64,000 nucleotides of DNA from Sarcocystis neurona (lineage: Eukaryota; Apicomplexa; Conoidasida; Eucoccidiorida; Sarcocystidae), in contig KL647309.1 in the NCBI GenBank assembly GCA_000727475.1, positions 1,433,820-1,497,819 on the forward strand, written 5' to 3'. A program made the position numbers and the translations under genes. Below, one piece after another: positions 32,881 to 46,271 of the stretch. The number at the start of each line of letters is the position of its first letter. Position 1 is the first letter of the stretch. A model generated the notes under the pieces. The model did no database searches. It saw nothing but the letters and a program-made list of their open reading frames with translations, and was not told where the DNA came from.

Positions 32881-35800
32881 CTGAAGGAGGAAAAGAGAGA
32901 AAGATGAAGAGAGACACGGAGAAAAAGCAGACAAACACAACAGAGTGAGTAAGGAGATCAAGAACAGTAAGACCGGCGAGTCTGCATAGACATGTACGTA
33001 TAGGTGCATACACGTATATGTATATACACGCATATCTTGTAGAAAAAGAAATGAAAAGGGAGAAAAACGAAGAGAGGAGTGGGAGGAAAGATTCAGGAGA
33101 GCATGGACAGGAATATGAAGAAGAACAAAAGTGGAAGAAGCGGAGAAAAAGAGAATGTAGGAGTACGGGAGAAAAAATGTGGATGCAGAAGAGAGAACAA
33201 CAAGAAACGCCGCACGAGGGCCAACAAGACCACTCGCTTAAAAATTTTAACAGCAAGGAGATGGAGGAGAAGGAGAAGGAAGGGGACAAGCGTAAGCGAA
33301 CGCGTGCAAAAGCAGAACGGACAACGGAAGTAAAGAATAAGAAGAACAAGGAAAGCAAGAAAAGGAAGCAATTACGAAAAGACAGAAGATATGCATTCTC
33401 CACTCTCCGCACCGTCCTGTGACGGAAGCGTCACACGCTCGCCTCAAGCGTCAGGCGATCTTCTCTTCTTCAACAGAGAAAGCGCAAACGTGCAGGTGCT
33501 TTCTCTTACACATGGACGTCCTTATTTTTGATGTAACGGTGTTCCTCCAAAGACGCTCCGTCCTTCTACCAGAGGGAAATACAGTCTAGGCCTCACCAAA
33601 TACACGCACATACTTGTCTATCTCTCACTCTCTCTGTGTACATCATCTCTGCGCAGATACACACATGTGTATACACATATACATATATACATTAGTATAT
33701 GTCATTACGTAGAGATAGGTGTCGACACGTAATTTCATCACTTTTCTAATACTTCTTTCTTTGCCTCTAAACACGCTACAAAGGAAAGTATCTACTGTAG
33801 CTTCTCACTATGCCAGAGACAAGTATATATTGCAGCTTCTCAGAGAGAACGATAGGTTGCTGCTTCTCAAATACGCCAGAGAGACGTATATATTGCAGCT
33901 CCCTAAAAATTTCAAAGACATGTATGGATTGCAACTTCTTCGCGGCACCCGAATCTAGGTCACCTCAGAATCCTGCCAAACATGTCCAGGTGCGCTACAC
34001 GACTCACGGACGCATCCCGCTGCTGTTGGCTGTAGGCGTTTCGGCGTCTTCTGGCTTTCTCCACAGCTCCTGGTGTTGCTATTTCTCGCCAGCTGCTGCT
34101 GTGACTCTCTGCCTTTTCCCTGCCTGGTGCTGTTGCTGCGCTGCTGCGCTCTCCCCTTTCTATACTTTTGCTGCGCTTGCTGCAGCTGCAGCTTCTGCCT
34201 GCTCATGTTGCGGCTGTCACTGCTGCGTTCTCCCCCTTCTCTGTCTGCTGCAGTTCTTGCTGCGGCTGCTTCACTTCTTGACGGGAACTCGCAGCTGCAG
34301 GCTGCAGCCGGCGGGTACCACGCGAGGTTTCTTCTTTAACGGCAAGATTCTGCATGTGGCGGGGAAGCGAGCTTACCTGCAAGAAAAACTCCTGCCTCGT
34401 CCCTGGCTGTTGCTGTCCAGTCCGCTCCTATGGTCAAGTCGAAAATGACAAGTTTGCGTCCTTTCCGTATGGTGTTCGACGCCTGCAGCAAGAGCACGCA
34501 CGGGTAAAGAAAAAGAAGGAAACAAAGAATCAAAAACTATCACGGGGTCATATCTCCTCGCCAAGAAGCATCAGCAGCGGCTGCCAGAGGTGTACGTACA
34601 CCGCACAAAGCTTCTGCCCTCATGCCCTTCTCCACCGCACTCAGCAGAACTTGCGCAGCTGCAGCACGCCGCTAAACACGACCGTCGCAACCGCGTCACA
34701 CGGCGTCCACACACTTCGTGCAGGTGTCCACACGCCCCAAGCAACAGCGGTGACCGGGTGTACATACACCACGACGCAATGGGAAGTCTGTACACCGCGT
34801 GCAGCAGCTGTGTGTGTGTGTGTGCTATGACTCGAGAAGTTTAAAGGGCGACGCTCGCAGGGATACGCACGCACACACCAGGCAGACGCAGGCACGGGCC
34901 GCTCCAGCGCAGCGTCAGTACACCTCACGCAAGTGTATATACACCGCACGCAGGTACGCACCGGCGCGTGGCACTTGCATGAGGGGAATCAGCGTACGTA
35001 GGTGGTACATGCAGTCGACACATGTACACCGGCGACACAGACCCAGCACACGGGAGAGCCAGGGCCGCGCAAATAAAAGATTATCTTCTTCTGTGTGCCC
35101 CCACACACATCCATACACACGCATATATATATATATATATTCTCTCGTGGCGCCTACCACTTGCACACATGCGAACACGGATATGGCCTTCTATATGTAT
35201 GAATATATTGGTGTCGCCTACCAACTTGCACAGATGTCCACAAGGAAAAGGAGGAACTACTGAAGGAAAAGGCGTTCAGACGTGAACTCCTTCCTCATAA
35301 AATCATTAAAGAAATGGCACTTTCGCTTTGCACTGGGTCAGGAAGGAGAATCGCCAAAATTCGTAGAAGCCGACGCAGCAGCACGACAGTAGGCGCTGAG
35401 CAGACGTTACGGGCAGGCGAGCCCGTACTAACGCTCCTGCGTCATCCGTGTACGTGCCCACGGCCGCGTCAGTCTTCCACGTAAAAATTATACGTACACA
35501 TGGATATACATATGTCACATGTAAAAATTCACATATATGTATACATATATATATATATATATACACGTACGAAACATGCTGCAATATACATACAAATACA
35601 TATATATATATACACGTATACACCACGTGGAGAATATGCACATGTATAACATGTAAGAATACAGACATATGTAGATATGAGACACGCTTCAATATATATA
35701 TATGTAACACGTGGGAGAATATCTAAATAACTCCCTGAACGGCAGCAGCATACCAGCATCTATCCAGATGCGTCTATACACGTCCACATATATGCATACA

Positions 35801-36118
35801 TATATGCGTATATACATATGCACATATATATATATATATACGCAAACCCCTCCTTTGAGTCATCAACATGCGTATATATATATATATGCGCAGGACATCG
35901 ACTTCTATAGAGACTCATCTATACAGATGCACACGTACGCATACACACATCCGTATATACACATGCATATACTTATACATACGCAGGATTTCTAATCCTG
36001 AGACCCCTACGTACGGCAACATTTTCTGCATCGCCGCATCCAAAATTGACATAATCCCCCTCACCATTACCTCTGTCTCCGCGTGGGTGTACACACACAC
36101 ACACACATGCCAACATAT

Positions 36119-36157
<39 letters not shown>

Positions 36158-39100
36158 CATACACGCACACGTACACTTACACACGTAAATATATATACGT
36201 ATATGTTTGTGAGTATTTGTTTGGGTGTGCTAGTGTGGAACGAACCTCCCCGTTAACAGAAATGTTGAAGAGTTTCAAAGTAGTTGAGTTTCCCAAAATT
36301 TTGAACTCCGTGTTGCTCAGTCGCTGCTTCAAAGTTGTCTGACACCATGACGTCATCGGCTTCTCCTCCCTGAACGGCAGCAGCATACCAGCATCTATTC
36401 AGATGCGTCTATACACGTCCACATATATGCATACATATATGCGTATATACATATGCACATATATATATATATACACGCAGACACCTCCGTTGAGTCATCA
36501 ACATGCGTATATATATATATGCGCAGCACATCGACTTCTATAGAGACTCATCTATACAGATGCACACGTACGCATACACACATCCGTATATACACATGCA
36601 CATACTTATGTATATGTCCATATATATTCACACACAGCAGAGCAGTCATAAACACGTATATATAGGTATATATCTATGTACACAGGCAACACATCAACAT
36701 CTCCGTACAGATGCATCTACACACAATCACATGTACGGATACATACATGCGTATACACATACATATACATACATATGTATATATTTATTAACACACAGCA
36801 AGGCAGCCATAAACACGCATCTTCACATACATGTATGCATAGATAAACAACATTCCAACACCTGTGGAGATGCATCTATACACACTCACACGTATACATA
36901 TATACATGTATACACAGCAGTGTAGCCACCACAAACACGTCTGTTTATGTTGACCTGCATATGTTTGGGCAGACGGACACAGATATACATACCTTGCGTA
37001 CACACGCCCCCACACCATACACACGCACACTAAGTAGAAGCGTTTCTATACGCACGAGGGCATTGACAAGTGCATACATTTCGTGGTGGCTCTCGGGAGG
37101 AACAGTCGCATATATTTCCCCGTGCCAACAACTTCTCCCGGAGGAGGCGCACGGCGGGGGGGCGGGAATCGCATATACATATATATACATACATTTTACA
37201 TATATATATACACATCTGGCTATATATATGTGTATGTGGATACACATGAATACACACACATATACACAGGACGGTGCCGTGGATATTAACACTTTATACG
37301 GTTACGCATATATCCGCACTTACACGCGTGGGCAAATATCGTCTGCAAGGCGCGCAGGAAGGAACTCACACACCCACCCACACAGAGACATGTGCATACG
37401 CATGCGTAGAAACGGAGAGACGTGGACCCCACCCATGTATTCATGTAAATGTCTATCTTAGTCCTCTCCACGCAGACCCACCCATATATCTGTCTACCTA
37501 CCTATTTGTATATATATATTTATATGTAGGAACCATACGTACGTATGCATACATAGAATGAGACGGTCGCATCCACGTATGCGTGTACAGTTGTACCTCG
37601 GCCCTCTCCACGCACACGCACATATCTGTGTCTACTTCTATCTATCTACCTATTAATATGTACATATATATGCACCATTCATATGTATGCACAGATACAG
37701 AGAGACGTAGATCTCAGCAATGAAGTCATATGAATATGCATCTTGGCCCTCTCCACGCACACGCATATACCTATATCTATATCTATCAGTATCTAGATAT
37801 CTATCTGTATCTACCTATCTATATCTATTTATATCTAGCTATCTATCTACGTGTACCTAACTATCTATATCAATCTACGTCGATATCTATCTCTATTTAT
37901 TTCTATCAACCCTATCTATTTCTACCTATCTCTATATCTATCTATCTGTTTATCCATCTATCTGTCCATCTATCTCTCTACCTATATACATATATACATA
38001 TATATATATATATGCATAGGTCACACACACGTATGCACAGATACGGAGAGACGCGGATCTCAACCACGTATTTGCGTGTATTTGTAGCTTAAATCCCTCC
38101 ACGCACAGGCGTGTGTCTATCTATCTATGTGTATATATCTACACCTACATCTATCTATATATATATATATCTCACTCTATATATATGTATACATGTATGT
38201 GTATGGACCACACATATGTATGCATACAGGGAGAGGGGTGGACCTCACGTATATGTTCGCGTAAATATGTGTCTTGGGTCTCTCCACGCCCATGCGTATA
38301 CATATAAGGACGACTTCGACGTTGGTAAGTATCTACGAAGAGGCGTGAACGCCAGCATAGATATACGCACGCCTACTACACAAGTCCGTACATACATACA
38401 CAGGAATAGAGAGCAGAGTATCTATACACACACATACACACCCACTACTCGTGTGAATAACGAGCTACGTATCCTGTGCTGCGGACGAGCAGAGGATATA
38501 TGTGGACATCTACTGCCGTGACTCCTACGTAGTAGACCCAGGAGTGTAGACCCGCGCAGAAAAGTGGAGAGCTCCTCGGCCGAACAACAAATAAATACAA
38601 AAGAAACAGCGGCACGGAAGATTCCTGGGCTTCCTCCCACGTGGCCGACGGCTTCCCACGTCCACCTCGAGACACGCATGCAGTGAAAAACGAACAAACG
38701 CAGATGCACAGGTGTGTGCGTGCGTTGCCAAGCTGCTCGCCTCGGCGACCTTCTTATCTGAAAGGGGACCTCCCAGTTCTTCCATCGTATCCTAACACCT
38801 TGTGCCTGTACCTATGTATAACCTATCTCCTTACGCGGGTTCCTATACATATATATATGTGTGTATGTATATGTGTACACAAATATAGGTACGTATATAT
38901 ACATACATCCGGGACGAAGCGCAGCAGTCAATCATCGCTGTGTGCGAGTGGGCGGCCTCGCATTTCCGACCGGCACGCCTATTCACTTACGTGCACATAA
39001 ACTTCCTTTTTTGTGTCTCTTTCTCTGTCTCGTTTTGTATTTCATTTATTTCTCGTGTGTTTCTCTTCATTACGACTCTCTCGACCCTCTCTGTGTGTTG

Positions 39101-42100
39101 CTGTCTCTCCAGCCGTGCTCTCTGTTGTTGCAGCTCCTTCTGCAGCAAGTGTTGTCCACTTCTCCGTCTCTGCGTCCCCCAGGCTGCTGAGTACTTTTCT
39201 CTTCCTATCTCTGTCTCTCTTTGAACATATACACATATGCATACGTATACAAACAGACCACACCTAGAAAAACACATACATATATATATACATACATATA
39301 TATATATATATATGTATGTATATGTATATATATACAGATTCTGTAGATATACAGGCGGACTTATACAAACCGACCGCACCTAGATAAACATTTATATATA
39401 TATATATAGATAGATTTAGTATAGACACACGCATACGTATATAAACCGAGCACGCCCAAACAAACATATATATATATATACACGAATATGTACATGTATA
39501 GACTGGGTATACACACACGCATACACGTATAAACCACGCACACCTAGACAAACATATATACACCCAGAGAGACAGAGATTAGGTATATACACACGCATGT
39601 ATATAAATACATATATGTATATTAAACGACGTCTAGACAAATATATACATATAGGTAGGCAGAGAGATTAGCGGTAGCGACATTTATCGTTTCGTGGAGA
39701 CTTCTACGTGCTTTCTCAAGTGTGTCCATGCAATTCCATTTGACCTAATAGACCCACGTATCACGCGTCTCCTTGCGTATGGCTGCATATACACAAATAC
39801 ACATCTATGTTTATTATTTACAGTTGATATTTACTTGCAGAAGACACATATGCTCATGGGTACATATGCAGCTCCCCGTTCTTTGAAGTTCGCAGCTCTA
39901 CTATCTCTCGACACATGCAGTTGCTGAGAACTCTGCTTAGCAACTGCACGTCAAGATGCGCATAAATTTCTTTTCAGCAGAAGACTGAACGAAAGTAGAG
40001 AAAACAAAAAACCACACAACTGCGCGTTTCTCCTTCCCGCCGTTAGGCCTCCTCACATGCAAAAGAGGACCCGAGGCACCACCCACTTCGGCACACGCGT
40101 AAATTCTTCAAGACCCTGCGAAGGGGTCCACGAGCTCAGCATTTAACAGGTGTATAAAGACATTTACACATGAGAAATATTCGTGTAAACACAACGACAC
40201 ACACAAACGAGTGGGAAGAAACAGAATCGAGTCATATACGCAGACATATCAGCGTTGGCACTGCTGTTCTACACACGCATATACGGATACGGAAACAAAG
40301 AGGGTTTAGACATACACGTATGTCTCAGCGTTAGCATTGCTGTTCTACACATATACATATATATACACGGAAAGAAAGTTCAGGCATACACATATGTATC
40401 TGCGTTAGCATGGCTGTTCTACAAATGTATATATATATATATATGTGGGAAGAAAGAGAGTCTAGACATACACATATGTATCAGCGTTAGCATGGCTGTT
40501 CTACAAATGTATATATATATGGGAAGAAAGAGAGTCTAGACATACACATATGTATCAGCGTTAGCATGGCTGTTCTAGACACATATGTATATATGTATAC
40601 GTGTGTGTTCACATGTATCGGTTGCACGCACACACACATATATATTCTCTATATACACGTGTATATACGTATACTTTTAACGTGTCCACGTGCGAGTGTA
40701 GTGTATAATACACAAAGTAGCAATGGAAGAGGTAGCTGTGCAAATAAGGACTTCCGGCGACTTTCCGGAGTCCGGTTGACAGAGAGAAGAAAGGGTAGAT
40801 TACGAAGAACAAACGCAAAAGAAGAAGTGTTCTCACCAGTGATACGAGCTGGGATTCCACACGGAGCCTCGACCCTCCTGAGGTACCTGACAGCAGACCC
40901 AAGCAAAGTAGACGCAGCGAAGGAGTGACACCGAAGAAAGGAAATGTCAGTAGTTCACGAAAAACTCACATTCTCCACACACACCAAGTCTTCACCAGCA
41001 GATATCCACACATACATACACATGTATATATGTATGAATCTGCGCAGGCCATCTGCGTTTCTCTCACTCGGTGTGAATGCGTGTCCAACTTGGTACGCCT
41101 ATTTACTTCTGCGTATATATACGTTTATGCAACACACAAACACATATGCATATATATCTATCTATCTGTGTATATATATATATATGTCTTTTGGTCGCCA
41201 CACCTTTGAATAGCCAAATATTTATCTACTTGCATATCTGTCTCTGTGAACACGTGTATTTCTCTGCCTTTCTCCCACTCTGGACTTCTCTGTCTCCCTG
41301 TATACGTGTGAACACACCGACTTCTTATCTTACGTCTCGTCTCGTCGCCGCACATCTGCCCTCCTCGTTCTCTCCGCTGCTCCCCCGCAGATGTTTCTAC
41401 GCCTCCCGCACACACTGCTGTTCTCCTCACCAAATCTAATCCACCTACACTTCCTCTCTTCCTCTCTGTTTCTCTCTACAAATATATATATACATACATA
41501 TATTACGCAGGTATACACATAGCCCGGTGCAGGCATGCTGACGACGCGTATCCACCTCCGCAGCAGTGCACACGCGCGTGCAGCAACTGTAGAGCTTCAC
41601 GCCCATGTACACACATGCACGTGTCTATACTTACGTATACATATATATACTTATACTGTATATGCTATGCGCATGGGTCTGAATTTCTTTAGACCCGGGG
41701 CGGACGAGCACATGTGTGTGGAGATCCCTGAGAAAAGAGGATATACACACCTGCCTTTGTGCAGATGTCGGTGTTTGAACGAGACTGCTCTGCATGTACG
41801 TATATGGAGAAGTGCTACTATTTTTGAAGAAAGCAACAAGCAGTTGCCCAGAGCCTCAGGCAGGCAGCTGCGTATCGGCTCGGCTTCGTCGCGTGTCACC
41901 ACCTGCAGCGACGTACGCATCACTTGACGCACACACACACACGCATATACGAAGAAGACTTCAGCGTCGCCGGCGCAGCGCGTCTGTATTTCTCTACGTG
42001 CCTCCGTCCCACAAATTTACACAGAAAAGAGACACGTACTCTGTCTGGGCCGGGTGGTGTCTCCCCGCTGTTGTCGCTGCGACGAAGTCCTCGAAAAATG

Positions 42101-45100
42101 ACACACAGACGAAAAAGACCCGCCGTTGAAATGGAGCCGCACTTCATCGAGGTGGACGCAGGACGACACACACGCATGCGTACGTGTGGGAAAACGCGTT
42201 TCCTCTTTGTTTGGCTCTTCTTCTCCTCCCTCATTTCCCTTACTTTTCCCTCTGTTCTTCTCGGCCGTCGTCACTTGTAAATTCGAACGGCAGGCGCGCG
42301 GTCGCCCGCTTTTTGCTGCTCCGTTTCACTGCAGTACCGTGTCTGGGGGGTGTACGTACACTGCTTTTTCTCCTTTTTCACTTGTCCCTTTCCCCACGCT
42401 CTCCTTTCTGTGTGTCTTTCACTCTCCCCTTCTCCTCTTCTCTACTCGTTATCCTCTCTCTCTCGTGTTTCTTCTTTCTCTCCTGTAGCCCACGTATTAC
42501 AGCTGTGTGTGTGAACTCGCCTGATGGAAAAGTGAGACGAGGATACACATTTATATATACATGTTATATGTATAGTCGACATGTACATACGAAAACAGAG
42601 AGATACAGAAAGAGACAAACAGACGTGCTCTGTGCGAGCTGAAGGCAAAGACTATCGCAACTCTCACCATCTGGGACGTGGCTGCAGGCTGTCTTGCTGC
42701 TGCTTCTTCGGCAGCGCGTCTTGTCTTCTCTTGCTCGCGAAACTGCCGATCTTTCTCCTTTTCCTCTGCCGCGATCTGCTGCTTCTCTTCCCCTTTCATT
42801 GCCTCCGCAGCCCTCGCCCGATGCAGCTCTTCTTCACGAATTTTCTTGTCTGCGGCCAGCCGCTCTAGAGACAACAGCCGCAGCAGCATACGGCGCCAGC
42901 AGACGGTGCAACAGCAGCAGCAGCAGCACCGAAGGGAACAGCAGCAGCACCGGCAGCAGCAGCAGCAGCGCCACAGCAGCAGCAACAGCAACACAACAGG
43001 ACAGAAGCAGCAGCGCCCATCACAGCAACAGCGAAGGTCCGAAGCAGTGCATTTGCAGCGGTTGCAGCACTGCAACGCCAGCAGCAACAGCAGACCACTG
43101 GTGGTGCCGGAGCAGCAGCGCGCTAGCAGCCGTTGCAGAGGAGCAGCACAACAACTGCACACATCGATGTATATGCATATATATATATACACATATGTGT
43201 ATGTATGCCCTTGTATATCACAGTGAGACATATGTGTAGAAGCGGCCAAAGGAATGCAGCAAGAGAAGAAGACGACCGGAGAGCACAACTGGCAGCAGCA
43301 GTAGCGTGAAAAGTATCAGCGGTCTGTCACGCCGCGGGTCAGCACTACGAGCCCTTGAAGCAGCAGCAGCGGCAAGAGCCGCTACACCAGAAGCGGCAGC
43401 AGTTTCTAGAGGATCCGCAGCAGCACCAGCGCAGCAGCGCCCTGTCGAGCAGTATCGACGCAGTTTTGCGACAGCAGAGGCAAAAGTATCCCGCAAAAAT
43501 GCAGCGGCAGCAGCAGCAGCAACGGGATGAGACTTTCTCCCCAGCAGCAGCATCGTTAACAGTCGGAACAGCTGCATCAGCACTTTCTACTGCAGTTATG
43601 TCAGCAGCGGCAGCAGAGCAGCCGCCGGTCGAGCAGTAGCGACGGTAGTTCATGCAGCAGCAGCAGCCCAGCCCAACTGAAGACACCTTGGATACTCGCG
43701 CATGCAGTGCCTTAAAAATATAAAAGAAAGCAGCAGCTATCCACTGCTGCAACAAAGAGCGCGGAATTGAAAGTAAAGTCGTGGAATTCTATTACAGCTA
43801 CACACAAACACACAAATACAGAAGAAAATATACCGACACTCATACACGTGCATGTACATACACATGCATACCTATATACATATATATAGATACAGAACTA
43901 AATCACTATTTCACTATAAAGTCAATTCATCACACAGATTTACATATATACTCTCATAAATGCAAGTACATATACATAGGTGTACATATACATATACATA
44001 TATATATATGTATACATATATGCATATATATATATATATATATCTATGCGCGCAGAGATATATGTGGACATACAGGGGGAGGGTTTCTCTATTTATATGA
44101 GAGAGGTGTACACAGAGGGATTAAGTAGAAGTTCCAAATGGGAGACGATTTACCGGCACTTGCTTCGGCTTCCCGCAGTTGTTCAACATACTGGGTGAGG
44201 ATTTGTTGCAGCAGCTTATTTCCCTGTTTTTTGAGAAGCTGCAGGCATTGCTGCTTTTCCTTCTCGCTTGCTGCCGCTGTGTCAGAAGAAGAAACTCGGG
44301 AGACAGTAAATCTGTAATCACCGTCTTCAACAGAGTCCACAGAAATGTCTTCTACTTTGATCTGTCCCCTGCAGCAACACCGGGGGCAACTCTTCCTTCT
44401 CCTCGCTTCTGCTGTTTCTTCTTCTCTGGCATCCCCGTTTTTCTCCACCTCTGCTGCTGCGGAGGCTGTTGCTGCTTGATCGCGACTCGTCGCTCCTGCT
44501 GCTGCTTCTTCTGCTGCACCGTCGGCTCCTGCTGTTGCTGTGCCTCCGGCCGCTGCCGCTTCTGCTGCAGGATCCGCTCCGGCGGGTGAGCGGAAGGCTT
44601 CCCAGCTAAAAGATAAAGAAAGGTCGACGGCGAGAATTAACTTCTGCTTCCGAATACTAACAGAAGCTTCTCCCGTTACTTCGACGTCCCCTGCGGTTTC
44701 AATCGTCAAGTCCTCTGCTGCGGCTAGGACTGTTCCTGCAGCTAGCCGTCGCTGCAGATACTCCACGCTCCACCGCGTGTAGTTTTTTTCTTCCCTAGCA
44801 GATCACCCACAGCACATACCTCGTCCCCAACAAATTTTTAATATATACAGACATGAAAGGAGGCAGTCACGCGGGTGCGTACCAACACATGTGGAAAAGC
44901 AGCAGCGTATACGTTTCCGCACATACCTGGGGCTCGCAGGACTTATATAGGGCACAGAAAAAAAGAAACATGCACCGACACACACGTACATACAGGTATA
45001 CGTAGCCAGGAGTTTATAGAGATGTCCCACATGCCCCACTGAAAAAGAGTGTACATATATATATATATATATATACATATGCATATGTGTACGCTTCTGA

Positions 45101-45546
45101 TCAGACGCACACTTATATATGTAGATGTACACATAGGGAGACAAAAAGAGAGAGCGATAGGTGTGTGTACAAATACGTGTTGTATAAATCAACCTAAAAA
45201 CACAAGTAGGTGGTAGGAAGTAGGGGATTCCAGGATCGGACTGTCTTGCATATAGACGTTGAGAGTAGAAATACACACTTGTACCACAGAATCCGTAGTT
45301 GTCCTGCAAGGATCACCAAATATATATATATATATACATACATATGTATATATTGGCATTGATTCGTACAAGCAACACCCGTGTTCAGGCCCCTCCACAC
45401 ATATACATGACCACGTATATGCGTGTATGTATTTTAAAGTCCACACGTGCACGAAGGCGCGCGCGATATGTGTACATGTATTTTCTTCAAAAGTGATTGT
45501 AGCGTACGTCTCGACCACACCCAACAAAGCCCACATGGACCCGTCT

Positions 45547-45590
<44 letters not shown>

Positions 45591-46225
45591 NNNNNNNNNN
45601 NNNNNNNNNNNNNNNNNNNNNNNNNNNNNNNNNNNNNNNNNNNNNNNNNNNNNNNNNNNNNNNNNNNNNNNNNNNNNNNNNNNNNNNNNNNNNNNNNNNN
45701 NNNNNNNNNNNNNNNNNNNNNNNNNNNNNNNNNNNNNNNNNNNNNNNNNNNNNNNNNNNNNNNNNNNNNNNNNNNNNNNNNNNNNNNNNNNNNNNNNNNN
45801 NNNNNNNNNNNNNNNNNNNNNNNNNNNNNNNNNNNNNNNNNNNNNNNNNNNNNNNNNNNNNNNNNNNNNNNNNNNNNNNNNNNNNNNNNNNNNNNNNNNN
45901 NNNNNNNNNNNNNNNNNNNNNNNNNNNNNNNNNNNNNNNNNNNNNNNNNNNNNNNNNNNNNNNNNNNNNNNNNNNNNNNNNNNNNNNNNNNNNNNNNNNN
46001 NNNNNNNNNNNNNNNNNNNNNNNNNNNNNNNNNNNNNNNNNNNNNNNNNNNNNNNNNNNNNNNNNNNNNNNNNNNNNNNNNNNNNNNNNNNNNNNNNNNN
46101 NNNNNNNNNNNNNNNNNNNNNNNNNNNNNNNNNNNNNNNNNNNNNNNNNNNNNNNNNNNNNNNNNNNNNNNNNNNNNNNNNNNNNNNNNNNNNNNNNNNN
46201 NNNNNNNNNNNNNNNNNNNNNNCTA

Positions 46226-46271
<46 letters not shown>

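Noticed and set aside
36990..37170. Minus-strand segment WHGEIYATVPPESHHEMYALV
   Set aside because: It has exon-like composition but no matching splice phase or family, and lies in AHA1-like intron 4.
38422..38785. Minus-strand open segments (MEELGGPLSDKKVAEAS; FICCSAEELSTFLRG)
   Set aside because: They fall in AHA1-like intron 4, do not fit the phase between exons 4 and 5, and match no known domain.
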